Below, piece after piece: positions 11,245-21,736 of a stretch of 64,000 nt of DNA; the stretch's first letter is position 1, and every line of letters starts with the position of its first letter. Origin of the DNA: Diplolepis rosae. Its lineage: Eukaryota > Arthropoda > Insecta > Hymenoptera > Diplolepididae. Below the pieces are notes generated by a model. That model made no database searches. It was not told where the DNA came from and worked only from the letters and a program-made list of their open reading frames with translations. The DNA lies in NCBI GenBank assembly GCA_030998225.1, contig JAPYXD010000743.1, positions 1,054,001 through 1,118,000 on the forward strand. The letters are read 5' to 3'. The translations under genes and the position numbers were made by a program.

Positions 11245-11650
11245 GGTAAATTAACTGGAGAAGCTAGAAAATGCATTTTTGGTTCAACTTATGCAACACT
11301 AGAGGAATTGATAGAAAAATTGAAAAGAGTATTATACCCCTGCGAAAAGCGTGTACCAGTTACAGGGAGAATTAGGTAACACATTTATGTGGGAAAGAGA
11401 AAATGTCCTTTCCTATGCCGCCCAAATTAAAGAAATTGCTGACAGAATAGAAGATGCTCACAGACTCAATAATAGCGGTCAGGTAGATAATAATTTTAGA
11501 CAAAACCTTGAAAGAGACGTAATTCAATGTTTTATATGTGGTTTGCGTCCTGAACTAGAAATTCGCGTAGTAGGAAAGGACACATTCAAGGAAGTAATTA
11601 ATGATACAATAGATACTGAACGAAGATTGGCTGCAAATTCTCCACTGTAA
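11245..11650 (+). pseudogene. Gypsy/errantivirus gag (capsid) fragment
   Basis: A capsid fragment of a Ty3/gypsy element close to the insect 17.6/297-type lineage. The segment 11245-11350 reads GKLTGEARK in one frame; a one-base slip near 11350 moves it into the frame that stays open to 11650. That frame has a helical, charged composition and the CFICGLRPELE-type phrase found in these Gags. There is no zinc knuckle, and the N-terminus is missing. The pol remnant follows downstream on the same strand. Confidence 0.65.
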
Positions 11651-11832
11651 AGAAATAGGAATACGGATTATTAAAAAACTGAAGAATCAACTAATAATAA
11701 AATTATAAAACTACCCGGTTTAACGTAGCACTTGAAGACAAAATTATTTGTTTAATTTATAAAAAACCAGGTCACACAACTGTAAAAAATCACAAAGTAA
11801 AAGCTTATACAAAATTTGCAAACACAATTGAA

Positions 11833-13014
11833 ATGCCAAAAACATTATCAGTCCCGATAGTTAATTTAATAGACTTTGAAGAACAAGAATGTTATAAAAA
11901 AATTGAAAATTTGAATAATTTTAAACAAACAAGTAGCGAAGATTTATCAAGTAAAATATTAAATAACTTTTTGAGAACTGACAATTCTCTAATTAATTCT
12001 TGCAAATTTTATAATGTAACAGACGAAGACAGAGTAGAATGTATTAAAAAACTTCTTCAATTAAACCATTTAAATCAAAATGAATATAAACATGTAGAAA
12101 AATTAATTAAAAATAATGCAGACAGATTTCAAATTCCAGGAGAACCACTTGAAGCTACTAATGTATTACAATATTCAATTTCTACTGTAGATGACTCCGA
12201 TTTTTTTAAGAAAACATATATTTCCCCCTGTTCACAAAGAAGAAATTATAAGACAAGTCAACGAATTATTAAAAAATAAAATAATTAAACCCTCACAATC
12301 ACCCTATAATACTCCAGTATGGATAATTCCTAAAAAACCTTATTCTCAAGGAAAAATAAAATAGAGAATAGTTCTTGATTTTTGTAAATTAAATGAAAAA
12401 ACAATTGGCGATTTGTATCCTCTACCTAATATAAATGATATACTTGATTCTATAGGATTAACAAAATAGTTTTCAGTTTTTGATTTAGCTACTGGCTTTC
12501 ACCATATAAAAATGGACCCAGAAGGCTCATAAAACTGCATTTTCTACACCTCATGGTCATTTCAAATTCGATAGAATGCCTTTCGGATTAAAAAAAGCAC
12601 CAGCCACATTTCAAAGATTAGTGGATTTAACATTAACTGCATTAATCGGAACAAAACATTTTGTATATCTTTATGATATAGTTATATATGCAATTACTCT
12701 AGAAGAGCACGAAATTAAATTTAACAATTTAGCAGAAAGACCTAGAAAAGCAAATCTTAACTTACAACCAGACAAATGCAAATTTTTACAACCCGAAGTA
12801 GGATATTTGGATCATATAATTGATAAAAATGGAGTACATCCAGATCCAAAAAAGATAATAGCTGTAAAAAACTTTCCAGTCCCAAAAACACAGAAAAATG
12901 ATAAACAATTTTTAGGCTTAGCAGGATATTATAGACGATTTATTGATGGATTCTCAAAAATTGCAACAAGCAGCTTTCGACATTTTAAAAGCAAAATTAC
13001 GTGAAGAACCACTT
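11833..13014 (+). pseudogene. Gypsy pol: protease-RT linker and reverse transcriptase
   Basis: Relic reverse transcriptase of the same gypsy-class element. The segment 11833-12279 is the poorly conserved region before the RT. RT motifs then follow across frameshifts and stops: the VHKEE region near 12225, the VLDF block near 12370, FSVFDLATGFHHI near 12470, and an open frame 12576-13004 starting MPFGLKKAPATFQ. The catalytic YLDD box reads YLYD at about 12664-12675, so the first of its two aspartates is lost. The thumb region FLGLAGYYRRFI is present. Stops at about 12361 and 12467 and frameshifts make it non-functional. Confidence 0.85.
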
Positions 13015-13050
13015 TTACAACGACCTGATTTTTCTCAACCCTTTATACTC

Positions 13051-13260
13051 CCTTGTAGAAAAAAATAATTGGACCCGATTGAGACTGATTGATCCGATTG
13101 ACCCCATTTCAAAAACATCATTGAAACCAATTTATTAATCGGATTCAAAATGGTCTCGCCTGATTGAATCCGATTATTAAATCGATTTCAATGATGTTTT
13201 TGAAATGAGGTCAATCGGATCAATCGGTCCCAATCGGGTCCAATTATTTTTTCTAAAAGG
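13051..13260. repeat. 210-bp MITE inserted between RT and RNase H
   Basis: A near-perfect inverted repeat with arms of about 90 bp. It begins ccttgtagaaaaaaataatt and ends with the reverse complement of that sequence. The gypsy reading is continuous on its two sides (the RT end before it, TTDASG of RNase H after it), which places the insertion after the gypsy element landed. Confidence 0.8.
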
Positions 13261-13261
13261 G

Positions 13262-13618
13262 CTCACAACAGATGCCTCAGGATTTGCAATGGGAGGTATT
13301 TTATCACAAGGAAAAATAGGTAAAGATATGTCTTACATGCTTCACGTAGTCTAAGTAATACTGAGAAAAAATATGATACTTATGAGAAAGACGCTCTTGC
13401 TATAATATTTTGTGTAACTCATTTTCGTCTTAATTTATATAGAAGAAAATTTACTTTAGTGACTGATCACAAACCTCTAGTTTGGTTTCAAAATTCTAAA
13501 GACCCTTGTTCAAGAGTTTCACGTTGGAGATTGAAACTCGCAGATTATGATTTTGATGTAGTTTACAAGGCAGGGGGAAATCAATGTAAATGCAGACGCC
13601 CTCTCAAGAAACCCTATT
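13262..13618 (+). pseudogene. Gypsy RNase H fragment
   Basis: RNase H of the retroelement, continuing pol after the MITE. It starts with TTDASGFAMGG (first catalytic Asp), then EKKYDTYEKDALAI with the catalytic Glu, then VTDHKPL with a further catalytic Asp, and the SRWRLKLADYDF end block. A frameshift near 13330 and another near 13590 break the frame. Confidence 0.8.
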
Positions 13619-14276
13619 GATGATAACAAAGAGAAATCAAGATATTTACAAGTTGATGACAATTATACTTTTATGACTTCTCAAGAAAAAATGTTTTCCA
13701 AGAAAACTTTTACAAGAAATGAACAAGAAAACTCTGAAAATGAGGTAAAACCTTTAAAACGAAGAAACTTGAATCCCAAATATTGAATATTGACTCAAAA
13801 ATCCCAGAATTTTTCCAGGAATTTCTTAGTGAAGAATTATTTAGAGAGATTGGTAAGAATATTTTAAAATACACAAATGTATTCAAAAATCTAGCTTCAA
13901 GACTTATTTTTATGACAATATTTTTATAAAGTCCAGTATTTTCCAAAAAATACGAAAATTTATCATGGAAAACTATTGCTACTAGAGCTCAAAAGAAAAG
14001 ACAACAAGAAAGAGCAAAAAATGTAAATCAAGTTAAAAATCAAGAAAAATTTGACGAAAATTTCTCTTCTAAACCTCTTGTGAAAAAACCATGAGGTAGG
14101 CCAAAAATAAATCTACTCACAAATTTGAAAAATATTCCCTCTCAAACAAAAAGAAAGAGAGGTAGACCAAGAAAACAAATATATGAAGATGAATTATCAG
14201 AAATATATACGCAAAAAAGCAAAGAAAAAAGCAAGAGACAGAAAAAAGAAGCCAAAAAATATTAATGAATTTAGTT
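13619..14276 (+). pseudogene. Gypsy pol linker with two AT-hook motifs
   Basis: A Lys/Glu/Asn-rich degenerate stretch between RNase H and integrase. Near 14085-14200 the plus strand encodes a GRPK core whose preceding position is a TGA stop, and about 25 codons later KRKRGRPRK, an AT-hook, followed by an acidic segment and a Lys-rich tail. An AT-hook region between RNase H and integrase is not part of the standard gypsy layout. It may be a lineage-specific linker or a captured fragment. Confidence 0.45.
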
Positions 14277-14304
14277 TAAGGTTAAAAAAAAAAAAAATTT
14301 GTAA

Positions 14305-14730
14305 ATAAAAAAAAATTCGAAATGGCGGATATATTGATTATCTCCCAAGGCTGGTTTTCAAAGTCCGTTCTCACGATTCAAAAAAAAACTATTGAACCCA
14401 TCTAAACGAATACTCATTCTGTAGGATATTGAGCACAGAAGTGCATGAAGCTCGAAAATGTATTTAAAAAAAAATTTTTAACTGTTTTTTTTCATAAAAG
14501 CAACTAAGCAAAAAACAACTTTTTTTTATCCATATGGTTTTGTTGCTAAATTACGAAAATTTATATAGTTTTTGGGGTTCACGCACTTCAGATAAGCCTG
14601 TTGATTAATTTGATATATCCTTTGTATGTTTCAGACTTCAACTTCGGACGGCATCGTGTGAACGGGAAAACGTCTTTTTCAAAACCAGCCTCGGGAGATG
14701 CTCAATATGTCCGCCATTTTGAATTTTTAC
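14305..14730. repeat. Inverted-repeat element inside pol
   Basis: Ends of about 50 bp (from 14311 and to 14730) are reverse complements, with aaatggcgga and aggctggtttt in both. No ORF. It splits the pol linker from the integrase. Confidence 0.7.
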
Positions 14731-15089
14731 ATTCTCATCATGGATGAGAAGGTATTGGTTTTATGTGAAAAATGACTTTCGAAATTTTCATCAAATCTTT
14801 ACGTTTCGAGACCCCCTGAGTCCGAAAAAAGGGTTTTTACGAAAAGTGTCTGTCTGTCTGTCTGTAGTAGGTCGTGTGCGGCATAACTCTCGATAGAATT
14901 ATCAGATTGAATTGAGCTTTGGCACACTTTATTATTATTTATCGTTTCCTTAAATAAAGTCTACGATTGTTTTTTCTTTTCGAGAGATTTGGAAGAAAAT
15001 AAATTATTTTAATCATGTAATTTATTAAAAAGTTACTGAAATGTATACAGAAAATCGAGAGCGAAGTGCGAGCGCCATGATGAGAATGT
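14729..15089. repeat. Second inverted-repeat element, abutting the first
   Basis: It begins acattctcatcatgg (14729) and ends with its reverse complement (15075-15089). Inside is a (gtct)n run at about 14848-14866 and a gtcgtgtgcggcataact block. It directly abuts the preceding element, so the two may be one composite insertion. Confidence 0.55.
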
Positions 15090-15204
15090 GTTCCTTAAGG
15101 CTGATAGAGCCTTAAGTAAATTGAATTTCCAATTGAAGAAGAAATCGAAGACAATTTATCCGAAACAAAATCTGGTAATTATATATTCTAACCATACAAA
15201 ACAA

Positions 15205-15445
15205 TTTTACAAAATATTCTTTAGCAATACCTCTTCCTAATCACCAAGCTAGTAAGATAGAAGATGCTTTCGTGAAAAAATTTATTTGCATATTTGGATC
15301 ACCGAAAGGAGTTCTTTCTGACCAAGGCAGAGATTTTTAAAGTAATTTATTAAAAAGATTGGCAAAACGTTTTAGAATTAAACAATTTCGTACCACAGCT
15401 TTTCATCCTCAATCAAACGGGTTATTAGAACGACCACATCATATT
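15205..15445 (+). pseudogene. Gypsy integrase core fragment
   Basis: Part of the DDE integrase core. The LSDQGRDF block with the second catalytic Asp is followed by an in-frame stop, then TAFHPQSNG with the position before the catalytic Glu, and LLER. The HHCC zinc domain and the first Asp region are absent, apparently lost around the inserted elements upstream. The frame fades just before the CARD-like fragment. Confidence 0.75.
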
Positions 15446-15482
15446 TTAGGAAAATATGACCTGACACATTATTCCAGATATA

Positions 15483-15832
15483 ATGGAACAAATTCATCGC
15501 AAACGCATAGATGATCTCATTGAAATAGTTCCCTGTTTTATCAATATGGTAGCTCCCTGGCCATATTTAATTCAAACTGGAATTTTAAACCAAGGTGACT
15601 GTAATATTCCCACATGGAGCAGAAACCTAAACAACCCAGATACAATAAAAAACATTTTTTCAACAGTTAAAACAAGAGGTCCGGACGCATACAAAAATGA
15701 AATTCTCAGTTTACGGCTGTCAGATCACATTGTCATAGCCGACATGTTGTATATAATGAACTAGAAACACAAAATACAAAAAGTAAATCAATAACTTTAA
15801 AAAATATACCTATATAACGATAGTACATTTTT
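15483..15832 (+). pseudogene. CARD-like domain fragment (initiator caspase-like)
   Basis: An open frame of 93 codons beginning MEQIHRKRIDDLIEIV and containing KTRGPDAYKN and SLRLSDHIVIADML. The helix pattern and the TRGPxAF/Y block resemble the N-terminal CARD of insect Dronc/Nedd2-like caspases. Past the stop at about 15762 a two-base shift gives another 20 codons of plausible coding sequence (NELETQ onward), pointing to a frameshift rather than a natural end. A tattccag acceptor-like sequence lies just before the ATG. It could be a real first exon ending at a gtatat donor, or a duplicated, decaying fragment; I favour the latter. No caspase catalytic domain is nearby. Confidence 0.42.
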
Positions 15833-15839
15833 CTATTCT

Positions 15840-16300
15840 GATATTACAAAGCAAAATAAGCTGCTAATTGGAACCTCCTTTTTCCAGAGATGGGATTACG
15901 AGACTTTCTCTTGGCACTCCGGTAACAAGGTGTGAACTAAATTGCATTGAATAGAAACGTTTCTATCCAAATGAATGTCGTTTTTGAAAATCTCGTTTGA
16001 ATGCAGAACTGAGCCGCAGCGGGAAATGAAAGTGATAAAAATGAAAGCACTTCGGAACAAGGGACAAAACGGAATTAAAGTGTAAACAAAAAAGCAAGTG
16101 CTTGAAACGGAATTGCGTAGAATTAGTTTGCGTACAAAATGTAAAATTCGCGGAATGAGGCAGAATTGCTTCGTATACAAAGTGAAATGTAAGAAGAAAT
16201 TTTGTTCGAAATTGTGAATAATATGCTTCTTTCACTCTAAGAGAAAAGTGAATTTTCATTATTCCAGGCAATATACTAGTTTCTTTCATTTTTCTTTTTT
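15840..16300. other. Unassigned
   Basis: Less AT-rich than its surroundings. The longest frames here (minus strand, about 94 and 108 codons) show no domain and overlap each other, so they are probably chance. Confidence 0.3.
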
Positions 16301-16308
16301 ATACTTAC

Positions 16309-16428
16309 TTTACGTTTATTATTCGAACGATAAGTCACGTTCTTCTCTTCGAGTTCCGTTTCCGTACTCTCTCCAGCGGATATGAGGACCTTCATTGCTG
16401 GTTTTCTATCCAGGGTCCCTTTGATCAT
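16309..16428 (-). CDS. Possible 40-codon first coding exon of an unknown host gene
   Basis: On minus, a tttttccag acceptor is followed by a 142-bp segment (16450-16309) ending exactly at a consensus gtaagt donor. Inside it an in-frame TGA precedes an ATG at 16428, and the frame then stays open for 40 codons and ends on a codon boundary at the donor (phase 0). The peptide starts MIKGTLDRKP and ends in a basic RSNNKRK. I do not recognise the protein. The next exon was not found at lower coordinates. Both splice sites and the codon-perfect end support a real exon. Confidence 0.33.
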
Positions 16429-16847
16429 TTGCGCAGTTTCTCCTCAGTATCTGGAAAAATTCACAACAATAAAATAGCGAAAGAGACAGAGGACACCTAC
16501 TTCGTCGTCCCTCTACGACGCAACTAAAAGAAAATACTTGCATGTTTGTTTTGAGTAGTTTTTATGAAAATAATTAGTGAATTTCATACTGACCTGCTAA
16601 AAACAAAATAATACATTCTTCCTCCGGAAATTTTTCGTCATGGTATCTATATTTTTGATTCGGCACATGCTGAAAAAGGCACATGAAAACATTTCACTAG
16701 CACTATTTTTTAGGCGAGCTTTTAACAGATACATATACGCGAACATAATGAAAATGATGATGTCTATAGAAAATTTTATATTTATTCCTAAGTAAATCGT
16801 GATCGATTGCGAACGAATTGAAACAAACGCCGGCCGGCATCAGAAAG

Positions 16848-16982
16848 TCCAAGCTTCAAGCAACAGGGAATTTGTTAATGACATCAATTGAGAAGTTGTA
16901 GACAATTGAATTGCGAACATAATGAGCCCGTCACTCGATCTGATTGGATAATTAGAAGTATATTCCATGTTGCTTGGACTAA
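16848..16982. repeat. Short TIR element
   Basis: It begins gtccaagcttcaagcaacag and ends with the near reverse complement (atgttgcttggac). The interior is shared in inverse orientation with 10936-11240. Confidence 0.5.
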
Positions 16983-17027
16983 TTCTCTTACTGTGGAATG
17001 CGCATGTGTATCGTGCATGTATCTTCC

Positions 17028-17862
17028 AAAAACAGCCCTATCCAACTGCCTAAAAGATGTCCGTATATGTGTGACCCTCACATGGTAGTTTCTTAAAATC
17101 AAAGTTAAATTTTAGCAATATATATCGAAGAATTTTCTTCAATTTTGAAACCAAAAGTAGTCTTTCTACGTCCGTTTTTATCTTCTCTATCAATTCTCAA
17201 ATTTTGGAGACAAAATTTTGTATACTTTAGACACAAGCATGTCGTTACCTAAAATCAATCAAATTTGCTCATCTCGCATGTACCATATGCCCTTAAAAGG
17301 AACTGTGAAAATGTATTTAATAGTCAATTCAATTACTTGTTTCTTAAAATGTGTCAACATAAACATACCGATGCCATAACATTGCCACGAGAATCTTTGA
17401 CTTCGCGTCTCCAAATTATGTCATCAGGCAGGAAATGCTTCTCACACACTACAATACCACCTTTCATAACGAAATCTTTCCTTGGAATCGCTTTTGCCTA
17501 TTTTAATAAAACTTCCTCTTCAAATGGGACTGAAAACCGGTGACACTTCTTTGTGTTGGAATTGTACCCCGAATTACATTTGGGTACTATACACCTAGAG
17601 CCTTTGTAACGGCCCATTTCAAATCTCTAAACAGTTACAATAAATTTCAAAGTTTTATGTAATATACACACTATTACTTGATTATCGTCTTTTTATTAAT
17701 CTTTTGAATATTTTTAACTTTATCCCATAAGAAACAATGTTAAAGTCAAGCTGAAGCGGAACTGCGCCCTCAGTCGAGATTTTAAGGAACTAACATGTGG
17801 GGGTCACATATTTACAGACGCGTTCCATGCAAAAATAGAGGAGTTGGATAGGGCTGTCCAAT
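17028..17862. repeat. TIR element enclosing a repeat fragment
   Basis: Imperfect inverted ends of about 75-80 bp (17028-17100 and 17782-17862) share cagccctatccaact and cacatg...agt blocks. Within it, 17139-17300 matches the right arm of the element at 155-510. An open frame of 92 codons at 17265 has no domain. Confidence 0.5.
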
Positions 17863-17869
17863 AAATACC

Positions 17870-19685
17870 CAGGAATAATTACTGCGCACAGTCCGGCAGC
17901 TCTGATGTTCATAAATGACATAAATGTCATAAATGTAAAGTATGGAAACAAGTTTTTATTTTCAAAAAGTGTTTAAAACGTTTCCTTCACGTTTCCTTAC
18001 ATAATTTAATTAAAAGTAAGGAAACTTATTTCAAAAATGAATTACATATTAATATAATATATGAGTTTGCAAACTGGTTTCTATTGAGGATACTTCGATA
18101 CACTGATTTCAAAGTACTTTGAGGTTAAGTTAACCGTCAACCCGTCGAAAGCGTGCGAGTAAGGTGTTTTAACATAAATCTGGTGTACTGAGAGAGATGC
18201 AAGCGAAAGAAATTTAATTTACTCATTACATACAGCTTCCCAGACGTTTTGACATACATAATAGTCGGTAAGTAATAAAACCTATTTCCTTAGTGCATAT
18301 AACTCTTTATGTAGTGTGTATTATATATACGGTTTTACGGTGGGTTGAAAAAACATAATTACAGAAATCGAAATTGGAATTATATGGAAAACTAGTTTAT
18401 TGAGTCCTTAAACAAGTATGTATAATTAATTTGATGCCGATTGATGAAAGCCTTTAACTCGAGCGTTAGCCAAATGTACATGCTTTAAAAAAATTTTATT
18501 TTCATAGTTTTGATATTTTCGTGTATGTCAATTTTTCTGGTAGTCAGAGATCTTAAAGGTTTCTCCAATTGTTTCTGGTTTATTTCGCTTAACGTTCTCT
18601 AGGCGATAATTTACGTTTAATGAACCCCTGTTTTCAAAAAACAATTTTAAAATCTACAGGAAAAACAGAAGAATTTTTTCAGGTATTTGAGGCATTTTTA
18701 CTGATTAGAAAAAAATGTGGTAAGTCTGTTTTTGACAAGTCTGTTTTTAAAAAGTCATTTTCAAATTTTCCCAAATTATATTTTTCAAGCTGGCATTAAA
18801 AAATATTTTTAAATTTCTTTTCCACATCTCTGGAATGTATAAGAAAAATTTCAAAGCCTCTGCTGATAAATGTTGACCTGGAAAAATATACTTCCTTTCC
18901 ATATACTTACTACATCATCTTTTTCTATGAAAAGCTTCAAAAACTGTTTTAAATGCGGATATAGACCTCCCAACCAGTACAATAAATTCTAATATAAACA
19001 TTCCATACCGATTCAGGAAATCAACTACAATGGGGCATTACTACGACGAGCCTACCCACGTACCAAGTTACCAAAAAAAGAAATACAGAACAGACTCCAT
19101 GGAATTTTTAAATCATGTAGAAATTTTAAGGAATTTCACGATATAATATGGATTGCTGTTACCGCAATATACAGTCTATCCGGATCCGAATTCGAAAACA
19201 AAATCATTATTTCTTGCATAAATTAATATGAATGAACATTTTGTTATACAAGCCGGCCTTACTAGTGAATCAGCAGAAAATAGAGCAGCTTTAAAACTAC
19301 AATATTATTACTACTAATGAGATCGTACGATCTGTGCGCTGAAAATTTTTATAACAATGATTATAATACCCTGGGAAAATTCCTATAGATTCTGTAACAC
19401 TTAAATGCATGCTACAAAAGAGTGCCGTAGACGAAATATTTTGAAAGTTGACAAATCAACCCAATTTCCTCCTCTACTTTCACCTAGAAAATCCTCAAAA
19501 TTTAGCAGACTATTTTACCCTTTTCTCCAATAAACTCCTAGACCTAAATCCAACCACATGTAAACATCCTCTTTTATCCAATATTAATCCTACTTTTTTT
19601 TCAGCCTTACGAGAAGCCTAATGAATTTCCTTCATCAACTAGCATCCGGAGTGTATTTGATTTTGATTCCACTCTTTTACTCCAA
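17870..19685. other. Unassigned; weak coding-like composition near 18.96-19.65 kb
   Basis: 17870-18950 shows nothing recognisable. From about 18960 to 19650 the plus strand has several short stretches with protein-like composition in shifting frames (for example FHLENPQNLADYF near 19470), as a decayed gene or retroelement would look. No domain can be named. Confidence 0.25.
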
Positions 19686-19687
19686 AG

Positions 19688-20312
19688 CAGAATAGTATAT
19701 TACGTGCCTAGGCACACAATGAGGGTTATTGCGTGACGAGCGACAATGCTCGCAGGAGGTCGAAGCCAAGGCGTAGTCGAGTCGTAGGTGAGACGTAGCT
19801 GAGGCAAAGCCAAGACGAAGCCGAGACAAAGCCGAGGCGCGATCAGTCCTGCTAGCATTGTCGCGAGTCTCGCAATTTCCCGAACTGTGTGCATTGGCAC
19901 GTATTCTATTTTATGTGACTTTGGTGCGGATACGAGTTTTTATGCGTACACTCGAATCTAATCTAGTATTTTAGTTGTTTGCGGCGCTAGTCATTACACT
20001 TGATATATCACGACTAGTCCCGGCCATTTTGATTTTATCGATCTTGTGTAGTAGTAATGGATTCTAATAGACGCATGCGCAGTTCAAATGTGCAAGGCTT
20101 TGCCAGTAAGGTGCTAACGCTGTACGAAGAAGAAGTGAGAAGAAGAAGAATAAGAAAAAGATTGCGTTCCACTGCAAGACTATATGCGCACGCGCAGTTC
20201 AATTTCTACATTGTATTCCTCTGTAACGGAATATACAACATTTCTTTACTCTCAGCTGTAACGGAAAAACGAGTTTCCGCGGCTGAGGCACATAAAATAT
20301 ATTGATGATACT
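19688..20312 (+). repeat. Dispersed family X, copy A
   Basis: It starts at tagtatattacgtgcctagg and ends gaggcacataaaatata; the ends are imperfect inverted repeats. It contains a run of degenerate 12-bp units (aagccgaggcg-like, about 19760-19845), the gcgcatgcgc-type blocks and a gaagaagaag stretch. The open frame at 20057-20305 is a by-product of these repeats. Confidence 0.7.
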
Positions 20313-20446
20313 GACTCTGCTTCTGACCAATTTCCATCAATAGAAAATTTGGAAGCCGAGAGTAAAAATACAGTTAAGGTAACTGAGAAGACTAAGAATA
20401 AGAAACGAAAAGCTAATCAAGTTAATCTTGGTGTGAATTTGTAGAT
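20300..20446 (+). CDS. Coding-like segment with basic nuclear-localisation-like motif, unknown
   Basis: Directly behind family X copy A the plus strand is open for about 48 codons to a TAG at 20444. It has an acidic-serine start (DDTDSASDQF) and a basic TKNKKRK cluster near the end. The composition looks like a disordered nuclear protein tail rather than random AT-rich DNA. No upstream exon or splice acceptor is visible because the repeat abuts it. I do not recognise it. Confidence 0.25.
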
Positions 20447-20529
20447 ATGTTGTTACCGGTATTATAAATTTGAGAGAAAAATTGATGGCCTTTCCGGTTT
20501 TGTACAGTTGTTTATTTCTATAAAAACGT

Positions 20530-20563
20530 CAACGTTTCGACCAATGTTTTGGTCCTTATCAAG
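20530..20563 (-). ncRNA. Hammerhead-like motif 3 (degenerate)
   Basis: Read on minus: cttgataag, a 4-bp stem (gacc / ggtc) with an 8-nt loop, then gaaacgttg. The first box has an additional t, and the final trinucleotide is gtt rather than gtc. The position, downstream of the GIY-YIG fragment, matches the better copies at 5652 and 5995. Confidence 0.45.
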
Positions 20564-21379
20564 ACTATAAAAGGAAAATACAAAATGAGTGTTTACAATA
20601 TCAAGAAGAATAAAATACAGATTTTAGTTAAAAATAAAATATTTATACAGTAAAAATACTTTATTTTTATGATAAATATTAGAAAATAATAAGAAAAGAG
20701 AGAAAAACGTATCGTGGATAAATTTTTTTAAATTTACTTCCTCGCATCAAAATAGTGTGATAAGTGGATAAAACTTAATTGTGTTGTGTTGAAGATATAT
20801 TTTAAAATTCCATGTTAAAATGTAAAGTTATCTTGTAAAAAATAAACAGAATCTTGACAAAACAGAGTTAGTTATTGTGAGAGTTCGTTAAAAATTTAAA
20901 ATTTTGGATTTTAGTGTCTCCATTTTTAGCTTAAAATGATGCCAAGACACCTATAATGTAAATGCACACAAAACGAAATTTGTATCAAAATTTATCAAGA
21001 AATATTTAAAGTTTCGATTACTTAAAAATAGTTCCATTCTTTTTTAAGTTATTGTTTACATTTTCCTTGAAAATTTATTATAAAAAATCTTGGAAGTAAA
21101 TTTATTCCATTTCTGTTTTTTGGCTATGGTAGCGTTGTCAATGTAAAGGTGCGTTCATAGCACTATTGATATGTAAAGTGTCAAATAGTAGTAACATTTA
21201 CAGGTATTTTATGAAACTTATAAAAATATAAAATTAAAAAGAAAAATTAAAAAGAAAGTAGAGAAGTCATTTTATGGATTTTATTATGTTATTATAAATA
21301 ACACTGAGATTTTCAATGTCTGTTTTATAATTAACTGAGACATTTTCTTTTTGAATATAAATCATTTCCATAATTAATC

Positions 21380-21612
21380 ATTTAAAAAAAATATTTTCAG
21401 TATCTAAAATTTTTGTATTTTTGAAATCAAAATAATGTTTGTAGGAAGTAGCATGTTCTGCATGTGCAGTGTCATTTTCTTTATTTTTAAGTGATCTACC
21501 ATGTTCAAGTAATCTATTGTGTAATATTATGCAACTTTGTCCAATATATTTTTATACATTGAATGCAATTAATTTCGTAAATAACATTATATTTAAATTT
21601 ATGAGGAAAGTA
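21380..21612 (-). pseudogene. Penelope-like GIY-YIG fragment, minus strand
   Basis: On minus the frame reads NVIYEINCIQC followed by a degenerate YIG position (YWTKL), a stop, then in another frame RLLEHGRSLKN and further hydrophilic residues. The order (IYxIxC, YxG, LxxHxxxxK) is that of the Penelope GIY-YIG endonuclease. It is broken by at least one frameshift. Confidence 0.55.
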
Positions 21613-21627
21613 GATTCTACTTTCCTC
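21603..21627. repeat. 25-bp perfect palindrome
   Basis: gaggaaagtaga and tctactttcctc meet around a single central t. It lies at the 5' edge of the Penelope fragment, just inside the 16-bp inverted repeat. Confidence 0.7.
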
Positions 21628-21736
21628 AGAAATTATAATACCGGTAACACCGAAAAATTATTAATATTTAAATTTATTTAAAAAAAAAAAATTTTTTAAA
21701 TTTTTAAATTAATTGCATTAAAAAAAAGACAGCATC

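Larger units (their letters stand above)
20452..21648 (-). mobile_element. Penelope-like fragment (C) bounded by 16-bp inverted repeats
   Basis: The segment is bounded by gttaccggtattataa (20452-20467) and its exact reverse complement (21633-21648). On minus it carries a broken GIY-YIG domain and, downstream, a hammerhead-like motif, the Penelope order. It lies just upstream of the BEL-Pao gag start. Confidence 0.6.

Noticed and set aside
20057..20305. 82-codon Arg-rich ORF as a gene
   Set aside because: It lies wholly inside family X, and its Arg/Glu runs come from gaagaagaag repeats; other copies do not keep the frame.
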